Both the position numbers and the translations under genes were made by a program. A stretch of DNA of 64,000 bases, taken from positions 558,001 to 622,000 of the forward strand of contig NZ_WHNY01000075.1 in the NCBI RefSeq assembly GCF_013141695.1, read 5' to 3'. Shown one piece after another: positions 1-8,922 of the stretch. This DNA is from Paenibacillus plantarum (GTDB lineage Bacteria; Bacillota; Bacilli; Paenibacillales; NBRC-103111). The notes under the pieces were generated by a model that was not told where the DNA came from, made no database searches, and saw only the letters and a program-made list of their open reading frames with translations. How positions within the stretch are numbered: the first letter of the stretch is position 1; every line of letters begins with the position of its first letter.

Positions 1-259
1 GTACAACACTATGTATATCGATTCCAAACTGATTAGGACGCTCTGGATGCTTTGTCAGGTCTTCGAAATGAATAGAAACGCCTATAGAATCATCTGCGTA
101 GTCCTCGGCAGCCTTGGGCCGAAATGGAGCTTCTAAAGGTATGTACAGAAAATTTTTATGCCAGGCAATGTTTCCTGGGCCAAATGAGATATTTAACTTG
201 TCCGGTACCGGATGGAAATCCTCGGGGTGCTCCGAATAAAAAACAGATATCTTCGCCAT
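1..259 (-). CDS. Hypothetical protein, C-terminal part cut by window edge
   Basis: An uninterrupted minus-strand frame runs off the left edge, so about 86 N-terminal residues are visible. The ATG at 259-257 lies two bases after the stop of the metallopeptidase gene, with a GGAG ribosome site inside that gene's last codons. The two are therefore translationally coupled in one operon. The visible protein starts MAKISVFYSEHPEDF, is soluble and acidic, and shows no signal peptide or membrane segment. I do not recognise the family. Its operon partner suggests a lysogeny or defence role, but that is inference. Confidence 0.6.
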   Translation of the reverse strand, partial: MAKISVFYSEHPEDFHPVPDKLNISFGPGNIAWHKNFLYIPLEAPFRPKAAEDYADDSIGVSIHFEDLTKHPERPNQFGIDIHSVV

Positions 260-261
260 GC

Positions 262-852
262 TTATGCTCCTTCAAGTTGTTTGGGACCCAGTTCTGCCAT
301 CACACGCCTTACGTGGTCATCATCTATGACGATCTTTGTATTTCGACGGCGAATCAGTTCTTCTTCGTATTGAGCTGTTTGAACTCGATTTTGAATTTGT
401 TCTAGTCGATGCTGCACAAACCGTTCTGTTAAGCAAAACTCTTCAGCTATTACCTTTACAAGTAATGAAGGGGAGACTGATTTAAACTCCTCAAGTAAGT
501 ATGAAGGCATGGCTGCGTAATGTTGAAAGTTTTTAGCTTGTATTTCCTGCAGCTCAATAAACGATTTAGGCATGATTTCTTGTTGACCAACATGCTGCAG
601 GGGATGGCATAGTTCATGAAAGAAGATTTCACGTCTTTGTTTTTCATTTAGATAGGCATTAAGGAAAATGAAGGAGTATTCGTCTTCTTTCCATTCGGCA
701 AATGAGGGCCCGGCATAGGTTCGGATTTCTACATCAAAGATGGATGAAATTAGGTCTAAGTCCATATCTGATGCATACTCGATACCGATACTTCGGTACT
801 CTTTTTCAAGCCATTTTTCTAGTTCAGTAGGTCTATAAAGTGATAAATTCAT
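262..852 (-). CDS. ImmA/IrrE-family metallopeptidase (DUF955)
   Basis: This 196-residue protein carries the zinc-peptidase motif HELCH near residue 80, inside a hydrophobic helix (IFFHELCHPLQH). That is the ImmA/IrrE signature, and the length fits the family. Such enzymes cleave or inactivate XRE-type repressors of mobile elements (ImmA on ImmR of ICEBs1) after DNA damage or another cue. The start is set by GGAGG seven bases before the ATG. The normal partner repressor is not adjacent: the nearest CI-like gene is at 11109-11462, with about 10 kb of cargo between. A LexA-like box lies about 50 bases upstream of the start. Its target is inferred, not shown. Confidence 0.85.
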   Translation of the reverse strand: MNLSLYRPTELEKWLEKEYRSIGIEYASDMDLDLISSIFDVEIRTYAGPSFAEWKEDEYSFIFLNAYLNEKQRREIFFHELCHPLQHVGQQEIMPKSFIELQEIQAKNFQHYAAMPSYLLEEFKSVSPSLLVKVIAEEFCLTERFVQHRLEQIQNRVQTAQYEEELIRRRNTKIVIDDDHVRRVMAELGPKQLEGA

Positions 853-1190
853 AAGCTACCTCCAATAGTCTGATAGTAGCATAAAGAATCATAAATAGGA
901 ATATATGTTCGTAATTTTGGTGCGCCATTTGGCTAGTACCTGGTTAGCGGAAAAGGAAATTTCCACCTTAGACGATACGAAGAGTTCGGTATACAATGTG
1001 AGTCTGAAGGAGAAGATTGATACAACAACCACATAGTGTATATTTTTGGTAGTTTGAACTCTACTTCGGGAGCAAGTAAGTGAATACATACCGCGTATAA
1101 AAAGCAGGAAATAGGAAACGATTGTGGAATTTTTATAAATGATTACAACAAAGATAACAACAAAATGTGTATTTCTATTTGGAGGATATA
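853..1190. other. Divergent intergenic region between peptidase and methylase genes
   Basis: This 338-base stretch separates two divergently oriented genes and should hold both promoters. The only distinctive element I see is a LexA-like palindrome at 899-910. A short minus-strand open frame here (889-1089) has no ribosome site and no recognisable content, so I do not call it a gene. Confidence 0.5.
899..910. promoter_or_regulatory. LexA/DinR-like SOS box candidate
   Basis: GAATATATGTTC matches 11 of 12 positions of the Gram-positive SOS box core GAACATATGTTC and is followed by the consensus outer G. It lies 47-58 bases upstream of the metallopeptidase start, a plausible place to control that gene. 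Binding is inferred from sequence alone. Confidence 0.4.
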
Positions 1191-4100
1191 ATGGACCAAT
1201 ATCAGCAAAACGTACAGGTGTTACTTAATAAACTTGATTGTGCTCATCAGTATGTTGAAGAAGAATTATTGAAAGAAGTCGCCTCTTTCCTTGGGTATGA
1301 ACTGAGGAAAAATCCAATTAATCCTGAAAGCAATTGGCGTATGTTAGGGCATTCTGATTTTGAAGGCTCTCACGTCATAGCTATTAGATATATAGAAACA
1401 CTTACTGCGGAGAGTACTGTAAATGATTTACGAAAGCTCTTCGAAGATGTAGAGACATATAGCAAAGAGTATGGTGCATCTGAAGCAGTAACCTTACTTG
1501 GATTTGTTGGAAGGAAACGTATCGTTTGGTTCAGAGCTATGGGTGGTAATCGAGATGAAAGATTGGATATATCAGAGATGTCAATTCAAAGGGTCTCACT
1601 ATATGCAGAACTTTTTATTAATACACTTAGTTACGGAAAAGCCAAGATTGAGCCGGATGAATTCGGATTTGGATTCAGAATGACTGGTATTGAGCGCTTA
1701 TTTACTAGAGAGTTGGGGTCGCGATTCCATTATATTGTCGGTCTTTATCGTAGACGAATGGCGGAAATAATTGTTCGTGATAAGATGCTTCGCAGCTATT
1801 TACTTCCTTTATTAACTGAGGAGGCAAAAAGTCTTCTGAAAAGATCAGATTTACATGGATTAGTTGAAACAGTTTCTTTTAAAGCAGCGGTTGGGGCAGT
1901 AGTAGATACACTGGTGCTTCGTATTATTTTAAGACATTTTTTAGAGGCATACCACGGACCTGTGGTATTTACCTCAAAAGTGAATTTTGAAAAGATAGGA
2001 CTGGGATTCGCGGAAGGACGAATGGAAGATGTTCTCGATAAATTAGTGACGATTGAATTCCCGGACGTAAAAGAGGAATTGCTTAAGGAAGCCGTTCAGA
2101 TTACGTTATTTGATGATTTCTATGAGGAATTAACACCAAAAGTTCAAAAACGACCGGGACTGGAAGAAGAAGTGCGAAGTTTTCAAAATCATTTACGGGA
2201 GCAGTTTGAATTAGCCTATGGTGGCGATCTGTTTGCAGGGGATGTCGCTGAGGTAGCGACTACGATTGAAAAAGCATTGATCAGTGATGGCAGTATAGAT
2301 CTACTTAAACTTATTGCTGACACTAGTTCGGATCGTTACAATTTTCGATATCAGGATCTGCCACCGGAAATGATCCAGAACCATTATGAAATTTCAATGA
2401 GTAGTGCTATTCAGATTGACTACACATCAGATGATTTCAAAATTCATTATGGTTCTGATAAGCAGGAGCAAAAACAAAAAGGTGCATATTATACTGATAA
2501 TCGTCTTGTTGAATATATGGTCCGTCAAGCGCTTGGTAATGTTTTTCAACAGCGCCTATTAAAATTACAAAAATTTGTCTCAGAAAGTAACATTGATCAA
2601 GCAATAAAGGCAATTGAAGAGATCACTGATATTAAAATCATTGATATTACATGCGGTGGAGGTTCGTTCTTAAGAGGAGCTTTTCGTTACCTATCAGCTC
2701 ACCGTAAATCGGTTGCAAAGACAATAGAACAAGTCCCTGAGCTAGTTAAATTATTTCCTTATTTCACTCATGCTGAAGAAGCGCAAAGTCTATGGGAACG
2801 TCATATTTTACTTAATAATATATATGGAATAGATATTGATTATAAAGCTCTTATCATTAGTTCACAAACGCTAACACTTGCAACACTTGAAAATTGGCAA
2901 CCAGGGGTTAACTTCCCACGAATGATCGGTTTAACTTTAGCTCATCAAAATGCACTGATTTCCCCATTCTCACATGGCAAAGGAAAAAGTACATTTAGAA
3001 AATACAAAACCAAAATTGCTAGATTAATTGAATTGCGAACAAAAATCAAAAAAGGGGATCCGACCGATACGAATTGGAGAGAAATGGCTGACATCCGACT
3101 TAATATTCGTAATGAGTTAATTAGGGAACTTTCATATGTAAATGGGTTTACAGAAACATTACGTATCGATATTCTCGAATTACATTTTCCCGAAGTCTTT
3201 TTCAATCCAGACGGGGGCTGGAGTGATAACGCAGGTTTCGATGTAGGTCTTGGAAATCCACCATGGGAAGCATGGAAAGTAAACCCTGATGAGTTTTTCG
3301 AGTCATATTATGAAGGATTTTCGGCAATTAGCGATAACAATATAAAAAAAGAGATCGAAAACGAGATATTCATTAAATACCCACGCTTGAAGCAAGCCTG
3401 GGAAACCCAGATTAGGATGTATGAATCTGCAAACGAGTATTTTAGACAAGAGAATATGTATAATTTTCTCCGTTGGAGGGTCAGTGGAAGATTTACAGGC
3501 AGTGACCTTAACCTATACAAATTATCAATTGAACGATTCTGGCAGCTAATAAAGGCAGGTGGAATTGTAAGTGTGTTAGTACCTGGTAATATTGGTACTG
3601 ATCTAGGTTCATCAGGGCTTCGCCATTTGTTATTTGATAAGACGAATCTGATCGAAATGCTGGGATTTGAAAATAAGAATAAAAGAATTTTTGAAAATGT
3701 GCATGGGAGTTACAAGTTTACCGTCGTCACATTTCAATGTGCTGAGGCATCAACCGTTAGCGAATTTAAGGCATTTTTCTATAGAAATACATTAGATGAT
3801 TTAAGCGCAGATTCTTTGAAAATTGACTATCCTGTGGACTACGTAAGGGAATTAGCACCTGAGTCTTTAGTATTAATGGAATATCGTTCAAAAGAGGAGT
3901 TATCTATCTCCAGAAGATTGATGAAATTTCCTACCGTTAAGGAATGTTTACAATTAGAATATGGCTTTGAGTTTAAAAGTGGTTTGCATATGACTAGTAA
4001 ACGACAATTATTCAATACTGATGGAGTAGGCATTCCCTTAGTTGAAGGAAAACATATTTCACAATTCGGCATGGCAGAAGATTTCAAAGAATCAATTCGA

Positions 4101-4715
4101 TATTGGATAGATACTTCTATACATAGTCAAGCTGGAATTAATGGCAAAGGAATCATAAGATTGCTGCTACGGGAAGTTGCAAGGGGAACTGATCGAAGGA
4201 CAACTATAGCAACGATTGTTCCTAAACAAACTGCAATAGCTAATACATTGTGGGTACTGGATACTTCATCTAACTACAAAAAAATGCTATATCTCTGCGG
4301 AATATTAAATTCGTATACGGTTGATTTCTTTTCGCGGCGCAAAGTGGATAAGCATTTGAGTAAGTTTATATTGGAAAGCTTACCACTTGTTTTACTCGAA
4401 GAAAATGATCTGAGATTTCAGGCAATTGTTGAAAGAGTTGCCAAATTAGTTTGCACATCAAACGACATGGCAGCATTAGCAGATGAACTGAATATGCCAA
4501 TAAAACAACTGGATTTAAACGAAGTGCAGACATTAAGAGCGGAGATTGATGCGATTATAGCCTCACTATATGGCCTTAAGCGAGAGGAAATCATTATGGC
4601 AATATCGACGTTTGAAAGCCCTATGCATGTTTCTGCAGTGCGTAAAGATTTACAAAAGATCCTTGAGTATTATGATGTTATTACCTCAAAAGAGGAGGAA
4701 CATTCGTGTCCATAA
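1191..4715 (+). CDS. Eco57I-like SAM-dependent adenine-specific DNA methyltransferase (restriction/defence type)
   Basis: The product is a very large (1174 aa) class I methyltransferase. Motif I, DITCGGGSFLRGAF, lies around residues 483-496, and the catalytic N6-adenine motif NPPW around residues 689-692. A TaqI/Eco57I-like target recognition region fills the C-terminal third, including an IVPKQTAIANTLWVL stretch. About 300 N-terminal residues are unassigned and could be a sensor or a cryptic nuclease, though I see no clear nuclease motif. I chose the ATG at 1191 because GGAGG precedes it; an in-frame ATG at 1167 has no ribosome site. The gene overlaps the helicase gene by 10 bases, so the two form one system. 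Size and partner recall DrmMI of DISARM or type IIG/PglX enzymes. Confidence 0.85.
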   Translation: MDQYQQNVQVLLNKLDCAHQYVEEELLKEVASFLGYELRKNPINPESNWRMLGHSDFEGSHVIAIRYIETLTAESTVNDLRKLFEDVETYSKEYGASEAVTLLGFVGRKRIVWFRAMGGNRDERLDISEMSIQRVSLYAELFINTLSYGKAKIEPDEFGFGFRMTGIERLFTRELGSRFHYIVGLYRRRMAEIIVRDKMLRSYLLPLLTEEAKSLLKRSDLHGLVETVSFKAAVGAVVDTLVLRIILRHFLEAYHGPVVFTSKVNFEKIGLGFAEGRMEDVLDKLVTIEFPDVKEELLKEAVQITLFDDFYEELTPKVQKRPGLEEEVRSFQNHLREQFELAYGGDLFAGDVAEVATTIEKALISDGSIDLLKLIADTSSDRYNFRYQDLPPEMIQNHYEISMSSAIQIDYTSDDFKIHYGSDKQEQKQKGAYYTDNRLVEYMVRQALGNVFQQRLLKLQKFVSESNIDQAIKAIEEITDIKIIDITCGGGSFLRGAFRYLSAHRKSVAKTIEQVPELVKLFPYFTHAEEAQSLWERHILLNNIYGIDIDYKALIISSQTLTLATLENWQPGVNFPRMIGLTLAHQNALISPFSHGKGKSTFRKYKTKIARLIELRTKIKKGDPTDTNWREMADIRLNIRNELIRELSYVNGFTETLRIDILELHFPEVFFNPDGGWSDNAGFDVGLGNPPWEAWKVNPDEFFESYYEGFSAISDNNIKKEIENEIFIKYPRLKQAWETQIRMYESANEYFRQENMYNFLRWRVSGRFTGSDLNLYKLSIERFWQLIKAGGIVSVLVPGNIGTDLGSSGLRHLLFDKTNLIEMLGFENKNKRIFENVHGSYKFTVVTFQCAEASTVSEFKAFFYRNTLDDLSADSLKIDYPVDYVRELAPESLVLMEYRSKEELSISRRLMKFPTVKECLQLEYGFEFKSGLHMTSKRQLFNTDGVGIPLVEGKHISQFGMAEDFKESIRYWIDTSIHSQAGINGKGIIRLLLREVARGTDRRTTIATIVPKQTAIANTLWVLDTSSNYKKMLYLCGILNSYTVDFFSRRKVDKHLSKFILESLPLVLLEENDLRFQAIVERVAKLVCTSNDMAALADELNMPIKQLDLNEVQTLRAEIDAIIASLYGLKREEIIMAISTFESPMHVSAVRKDLQKILEYYDVITSKEEEHSCP

Positions 4716-7700
4716 ATTCTAATTATAACTGGAAAGAGGAACGGGTAATAGATAATCAACTCGTTACAATGCAAGAGGCATTATCATATTACCTAGGTAA
4801 ATCTATTTGCCTGGATATTGCAGTTGGCTATTTTTTTATAAGTGGTTTTAAATTACTTCAACCAGCTTTAATGAAGATGATGGAACATCCAGACTCAAAA
4901 ATACGATTGTTGATGGGAACTAAGACTGATTTTAGAACTGCTGATGTTCTAGACGAAGGCTATAGTGTTAATCTTACTCCACAGGAAGCTTTAATGGCTG
5001 AGATTGCTAGCGGTCAAGCGGATGATAATTCATTGCATTGTCTAGTCGAATGGATTAAGTCAGGGAGAGTTGATGTTAAAGTATATAAAGGCGAGGGGAA
5101 CTATTTTCACTCGAAATTATACTTGCTTCACCGTGAGCCACTTGAGGATAGGGAAGGTTATGCGATTATAGGCTCAAGTAATTTTACTAAAAGTGGCTTG
5201 ACAATTAATTTAGAGTTAAACGCCGTAACAATGGATGCATTTATGTCATTATCTCGATGGTTCGACGTGATTTGGATTAGTGAAGAGGCAAAGGCATACT
5301 CAAGAGATCTTATTGAAATAATTGAACGAGAAATATCTAAAAGCGCTCATTATTTGACTGGACAGGCAACCTATGTTGAGTTTGCAAAATCATTTGCAAA
5401 ACCACTGCTTGATAGTTATATAAAAAAAGATTTTACTGAAACCCTGTATGAGCACCAAAAAATTGGGATTGGAGAACTAGTCGCCCGAATTACTCAGTTT
5501 GGTTGTGCAGTTTTATCCGATGGAGTAGGTCTAGGTAAAACTAGAACAGCAGTCTCCATTATACGTGCGCTTGGAGATGTGAAAACAATCATAATCGTAC
5601 CCAAAAAACTGCAGAATCAATGGGTAGATGAGATTAATATTGTTAATGTTCCTTTAGAAGCAATTGCATTTTATTCCAAAGAACAGATTTCACGTATGAG
5701 CTTAAAGGAACTACGGGAAACTTTTAGTGACATATCATTTGTTATTATCGATGAAGCCCATCAGGGGTTACGCCATTCAACTACAAAACTGTATCGTAAT
5801 ATTCATCAATTAACTAAGGAATTCCATGATATCCAAGGCTTATTGTTGACAGCAACCCCTTATAATAATTCTCGTAGGGATATTTATCATCTTGGTCGCT
5901 TATTTCTTCGTCCTATAAAAGTGACGAAGAATAGCTCGTATAAGGAATATTTAGGTTTTGCCAATAGAAAAGCGGCTAAAGGTTTTGAATTGGATGACGC
6001 AGCGTTTAAAGAATTTTGGCGCGATTTATTTCTCCAACGTACCCGTCGAACCTATGGAGGCAAAGACGTAAGCTTTGCGAAACGTGAGTTTCCTGTAATT
6101 GAAATTCGATATGAACCGGCAAAACAAACGGTTTTTGAATTAAATTACGAAAGGATTGGAAATTTGCACTTACCTTACATGAATACGTTTCGCTATTATG
6201 AATCACCTGAATGGGAAGAATTATCTAGCGAGCAACTTAAACTCATGTTGTTAAAAAGAGCTGATTCGTCATGGTATGCTTTTTTGTCATCGATTATAAA
6301 AGTTAAAAGTAAACTGAATGCTCTTATGATTGATATTGAGAGGATAGAGAGTGCTCCTAACTTACTAAAAGAATTTAAAAGGTGGCTTTCTGTAAATTAT
6401 GGTATTGATGAGAATTTTAGTGATTTTGAGGAATGGTTTATAGAAGATCACGAATTAACTGATTTTGAATTACGTTCTCGTCAAAGACGTGCTCAATATG
6501 TCCGTAGGATGCTTGAGAAGATAGACGCGGTAAAAAAGAAAGACGCGACGCAAATGCTTAAACGAATGAGGCAAGATTCTCAAACAGATTTAAATCAACT
6601 AAAACAAATCGAAGATTCGCTAAAAGAGGGGTTTCAAAGATACGACGAAAAATATGAAAAAGTCAAAAAAGAGATTCTTTTGTATATAAGTCAGGGAGAA
6701 AAAGTACTGATTATCTCGCAATTTCGTGATACCGTTTTGCATTATTTTGAGCGGCTGGAAAAAGAAATCCATAACTTAAAAATAGGACTAGTAACAGGGC
6801 AAGCTGCTGATGCCCGTGTCACTGGAGAACAGGGCTTACAAACAAAAGAAAATATTCTAAACCGCTTTTCGCCTGTTTCTAAAGGTCATCCAGAGTATAT
6901 TGGGACAATTGAAGAAATTCAAGTTGTTATAGGTACGGAGACTTTATCGGTTGGTCAAAATCTTCAAGACTGCAGAGTACTCTTTAACCTCGACTTACCG
7001 TTTAATCCAATGAATGTAGAACAAAGGATTGGGCGAATTGATAGACCACGTAATGATGGACAAGTCGGGGAAGTACTGATACTTACATTTCCTTCTATGT
7101 CTGCTATAGAAGCAGAACTCAAAATGGTGGAGAGACTTGGAAAAAAATTAATAGGGGTTTATCAGGATACTGCATTTGATGAACTTGTTATGCCAGAATA
7201 TCGTAAATATTTAGAAGAAAGTGTTAAGAACAAACAAGTTACAGGAAGTATGATTTCAAGGATGATTGACAATGTTGTCGATCGGAGTCATGTAATTGTA
7301 GATGAAGAAATGCATTCTCAGGCTTATCATACTTCTCAACAGCGTATGTGGGAATCAATACGTCTTAGTCCACCATTAATTATTAAGCCTGTATTTCCAG
7401 ATATCAGTTATGGTTCACAGGATTATTTTGTTTGTATAGTTCGGATTATTTATCGTGACACAAATGGCACGTTACTTAGAGAAGAAACCATTCCAGCTGC
7501 AAGGTTAAGTGAACAATGGATTTACAGTCTTTCAGAAGTAGAAACCTTATGGTATCAAGGTTCTCTAGAGGATATAAAATCAACCAAGGGGCTATCGGTA
7601 GAAACGGCAGAGAAATTAAGGAAAGCAGCAATAATGCTTTTAGATGAACTTAAGCAAACACGAATTTCACATTACAACGAAGCAATAGTGCCAAAACGAA

Positions 7701-8080
7701 AACGAGATGAACTAATAGACGCGAGAGTAAAACAAGTAAAAAAAGCAATAATAGAAGATATCAATGGTCAGAATCGGCGATATATTCTGGATAAGTTGAA
7801 TAGTAAGTCTATAGAGCCAAGAGCGGTTAAAGAGTTTATTGATGCGTTAGACACTATTGATATACAGGACCATGAGTATGAATTGATCATAGATTTATAT
7901 CAAAATGTTTCCACTCTTTGGGAAAGATTTGAGGAGTTTTATTTTACAATTTTGGGCTCTAGGGAAGAACACGGAACATCACAGACTCAATCAGATTTAC
8001 GTCTCGCGGATAACTCTCAGAGTGATATTAGTTGGATTATTGGCCATTTTGGTATTAAACAAGAGGAATTTATCAAATAG
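4706..8080 (+). CDS. PLD-type nuclease fused to SNF2/DEAH helicase
   Basis: This 1124-residue fusion starts at GTG 4706, with AGGAGG just upstream. The N-terminal third carries the phospholipase D nuclease signature: HSKLYLL near residue 135, then GSSNFTKSG near 155. An SF2/SNF2 motor follows, with Walker A GVGLGKT near 273, DEAH near 349, TATPYN shortly after, and motifs V-VI (QNLQD, QRIGRIDR) near 750-775. A long C-terminal region is unassigned. PLD domains act as metal-independent nucleases in BfiI and DrmC, and SNF2 motors translocate on duplex DNA in DrmD. Together with the overlapping methylase this looks like a compact translocating restriction system that spares methylated self DNA. 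That mode of action is inferred. Confidence 0.85.
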   Translation: MSINSNYNWKEERVIDNQLVTMQEALSYYLGKSICLDIAVGYFFISGFKLLQPALMKMMEHPDSKIRLLMGTKTDFRTADVLDEGYSVNLTPQEALMAEIASGQADDNSLHCLVEWIKSGRVDVKVYKGEGNYFHSKLYLLHREPLEDREGYAIIGSSNFTKSGLTINLELNAVTMDAFMSLSRWFDVIWISEEAKAYSRDLIEIIEREISKSAHYLTGQATYVEFAKSFAKPLLDSYIKKDFTETLYEHQKIGIGELVARITQFGCAVLSDGVGLGKTRTAVSIIRALGDVKTIIIVPKKLQNQWVDEINIVNVPLEAIAFYSKEQISRMSLKELRETFSDISFVIIDEAHQGLRHSTTKLYRNIHQLTKEFHDIQGLLLTATPYNNSRRDIYHLGRLFLRPIKVTKNSSYKEYLGFANRKAAKGFELDDAAFKEFWRDLFLQRTRRTYGGKDVSFAKREFPVIEIRYEPAKQTVFELNYERIGNLHLPYMNTFRYYESPEWEELSSEQLKLMLLKRADSSWYAFLSSIIKVKSKLNALMIDIERIESAPNLLKEFKRWLSVNYGIDENFSDFEEWFIEDHELTDFELRSRQRRAQYVRRMLEKIDAVKKKDATQMLKRMRQDSQTDLNQLKQIEDSLKEGFQRYDEKYEKVKKEILLYISQGEKVLIISQFRDTVLHYFERLEKEIHNLKIGLVTGQAADARVTGEQGLQTKENILNRFSPVSKGHPEYIGTIEEIQVVIGTETLSVGQNLQDCRVLFNLDLPFNPMNVEQRIGRIDRPRNDGQVGEVLILTFPSMSAIEAELKMVERLGKKLIGVYQDTAFDELVMPEYRKYLEESVKNKQVTGSMISRMIDNVVDRSHVIVDEEMHSQAYHTSQQRMWESIRLSPPLIIKPVFPDISYGSQDYFVCIVRIIYRDTNGTLLREETIPAARLSEQWIYSLSEVETLWYQGSLEDIKSTKGLSVETAEKLRKAAIMLLDELKQTRISHYNEAIVPKRKRDELIDARVKQVKKAIIEDINGQNRRYILDKLNSKSIEPRAVKEFIDALDTIDIQDHEYELIIDLYQNVSTLWERFEEFYFTILGSREEHGTSQTQSDLRLADNSQSDISWIIGHFGIKQEEFIK

Positions 8081-8191
8081 TATCAATAGCAGCTTTTATT
8101 TGATAGTTGCATCATCAACTGATTGTGCTTTTTTTTATGAAATGAACAATATACAGAAGATAACATCCTCCAATGGTCTGGGATATTTCTT

Positions 8192-8302
8192 ATGGCAAAG
8201 TTGGCTCATCGTCTCTCCATAGGAGAACGGTTGGTTCCAAGACCAATCCTATCACGAGGAAACAGTTACTTTCTACAAAGGGATGGCGCAAAAATTGTAT
8301 AG
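8192..8302 (+). CDS. Possible 36-residue ORF ending in the hairpin
   Basis: ATG at 8192 opens a 36-codon frame with a mixed basic/hydrophobic composition and a plausible coding look. Its TAG falls inside the left arm of the 24-bp hairpin, a usual place for a terminator. The ribosome site is weak (GGGA at long spacing), and the protein is not recognised. It may be a gene or a chance frame. Confidence 0.25.
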   Translation: MAKLAHRLSIGERLVPRPILSRGNSYFLQRDGAKIV

Positions 8303-8350
8303 AAAAAGGAGATAATCGGGAAATAGCGATTATCTCCTTTTTCTATACAA
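8295..8350. terminator. Perfect 24-bp inverted repeat, likely bidirectional terminator
   Basis: The arms 8295-8318 and 8327-8350 are exactly complementary, with an 8-base loop. The A-rich left arm and T-rich right arm (CTCCTTTTTCTATA) suit intrinsic termination on both strands, between the plus-strand defence operon and the minus-strand small gene. The stem is longer than most terminators, so an insertion-element end or regulatory cruciform is possible. Confidence 0.6.
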
Positions 8351-8465
8351 TCCTTAAATCACAATTCATATTTTTAAAAATACCTTCCGCCATTTTCATC
8401 GACATTTACCAAAGGGATAAAATGACTCTCTTTCGAAAAGCTGATTGCAGTTATTTTATTTATGC

Positions 8466-8654
8466 CTATCGTGTCATTATGTGGAATTCATACATGTTGC
8501 GGGAAAACCAAGAATCACCTATTTTTACATATTTGTCACAGTATTCGCGTATGATGCCTGCGTTTTCTAGCATATCATCTATGCTAACAACTACATATGT
8601 TTGCGAAAGCGCGGCCGCGAAGAGTTCCATATCTGATGATAGTACTTTGTTCAT
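8466..8654 (-). CDS. Small hypothetical protein (62 aa)
   Basis: The start ATG at 8654-8652 is preceded by CCGGAGG at good spacing, which makes it much more likely than an upstream in-frame ATG. The product is 62 residues, acidic in the middle and ending MYEFHIMTR, with no signal or membrane segment. I cannot assign a family. It lies alone on the minus strand between the methylase/helicase operon and the SIR2 gene, so it could be a regulator or a small partner of either system. No function is claimed. Confidence 0.6.
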   Translation of the reverse strand: MNKVLSSDMELFAAALSQTYVVVSIDDMLENAGIIREYCDKYVKIGDSWFSRNMYEFHIMTR

Positions 8655-8922
8655 TTTTAACCTCCGGAAAATTAATATCCTAATATAGTAATATATTCCA
8701 TAATTATAACATGGTCCTAGTTCCAAAGATACAAGAAATGTCTATTCAGGTCGAATTTATTATGATAAAATGCCTAGAGTAGAAGATTTTGGGAATCTGC
8801 TAGGTTGATTAAACAGCCGAATTAAGAATTATGTATACTATATATTACAGATGACGCAACAGACTCAATGATGTTTCAATGAGACCCAAATAACAGTAAT
8901 TGTTAAAAAAGGGAGTGATTTA

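Larger units (their letters stand above)
8081..8465. other. Intergenic region downstream of the methylase/helicase pair
   Basis: This stretch of about 385 bases holds one possible 36-codon ORF (8192-8302) and a perfect 24-bp inverted repeat (8295-8350). Its right part, up to the convergent small gene, contains nothing I can name. Confidence 0.5.

Noticed and set aside
124..405. Plus-strand 93-codon frame
   Set aside because: It opposes the peptidase operon, lacks a ribosome site and has no coding character; both minus-strand genes explain the region.
889..1089. 66-codon minus-strand frame
   Set aside because: No ribosome site or recognisable content; lies in the divergent promoter region.
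8173..8688. 171-codon plus-strand frame
   Set aside because: No ribosome site, crosses a strong hairpin and overlaps the well-supported minus-strand 62-residue gene.
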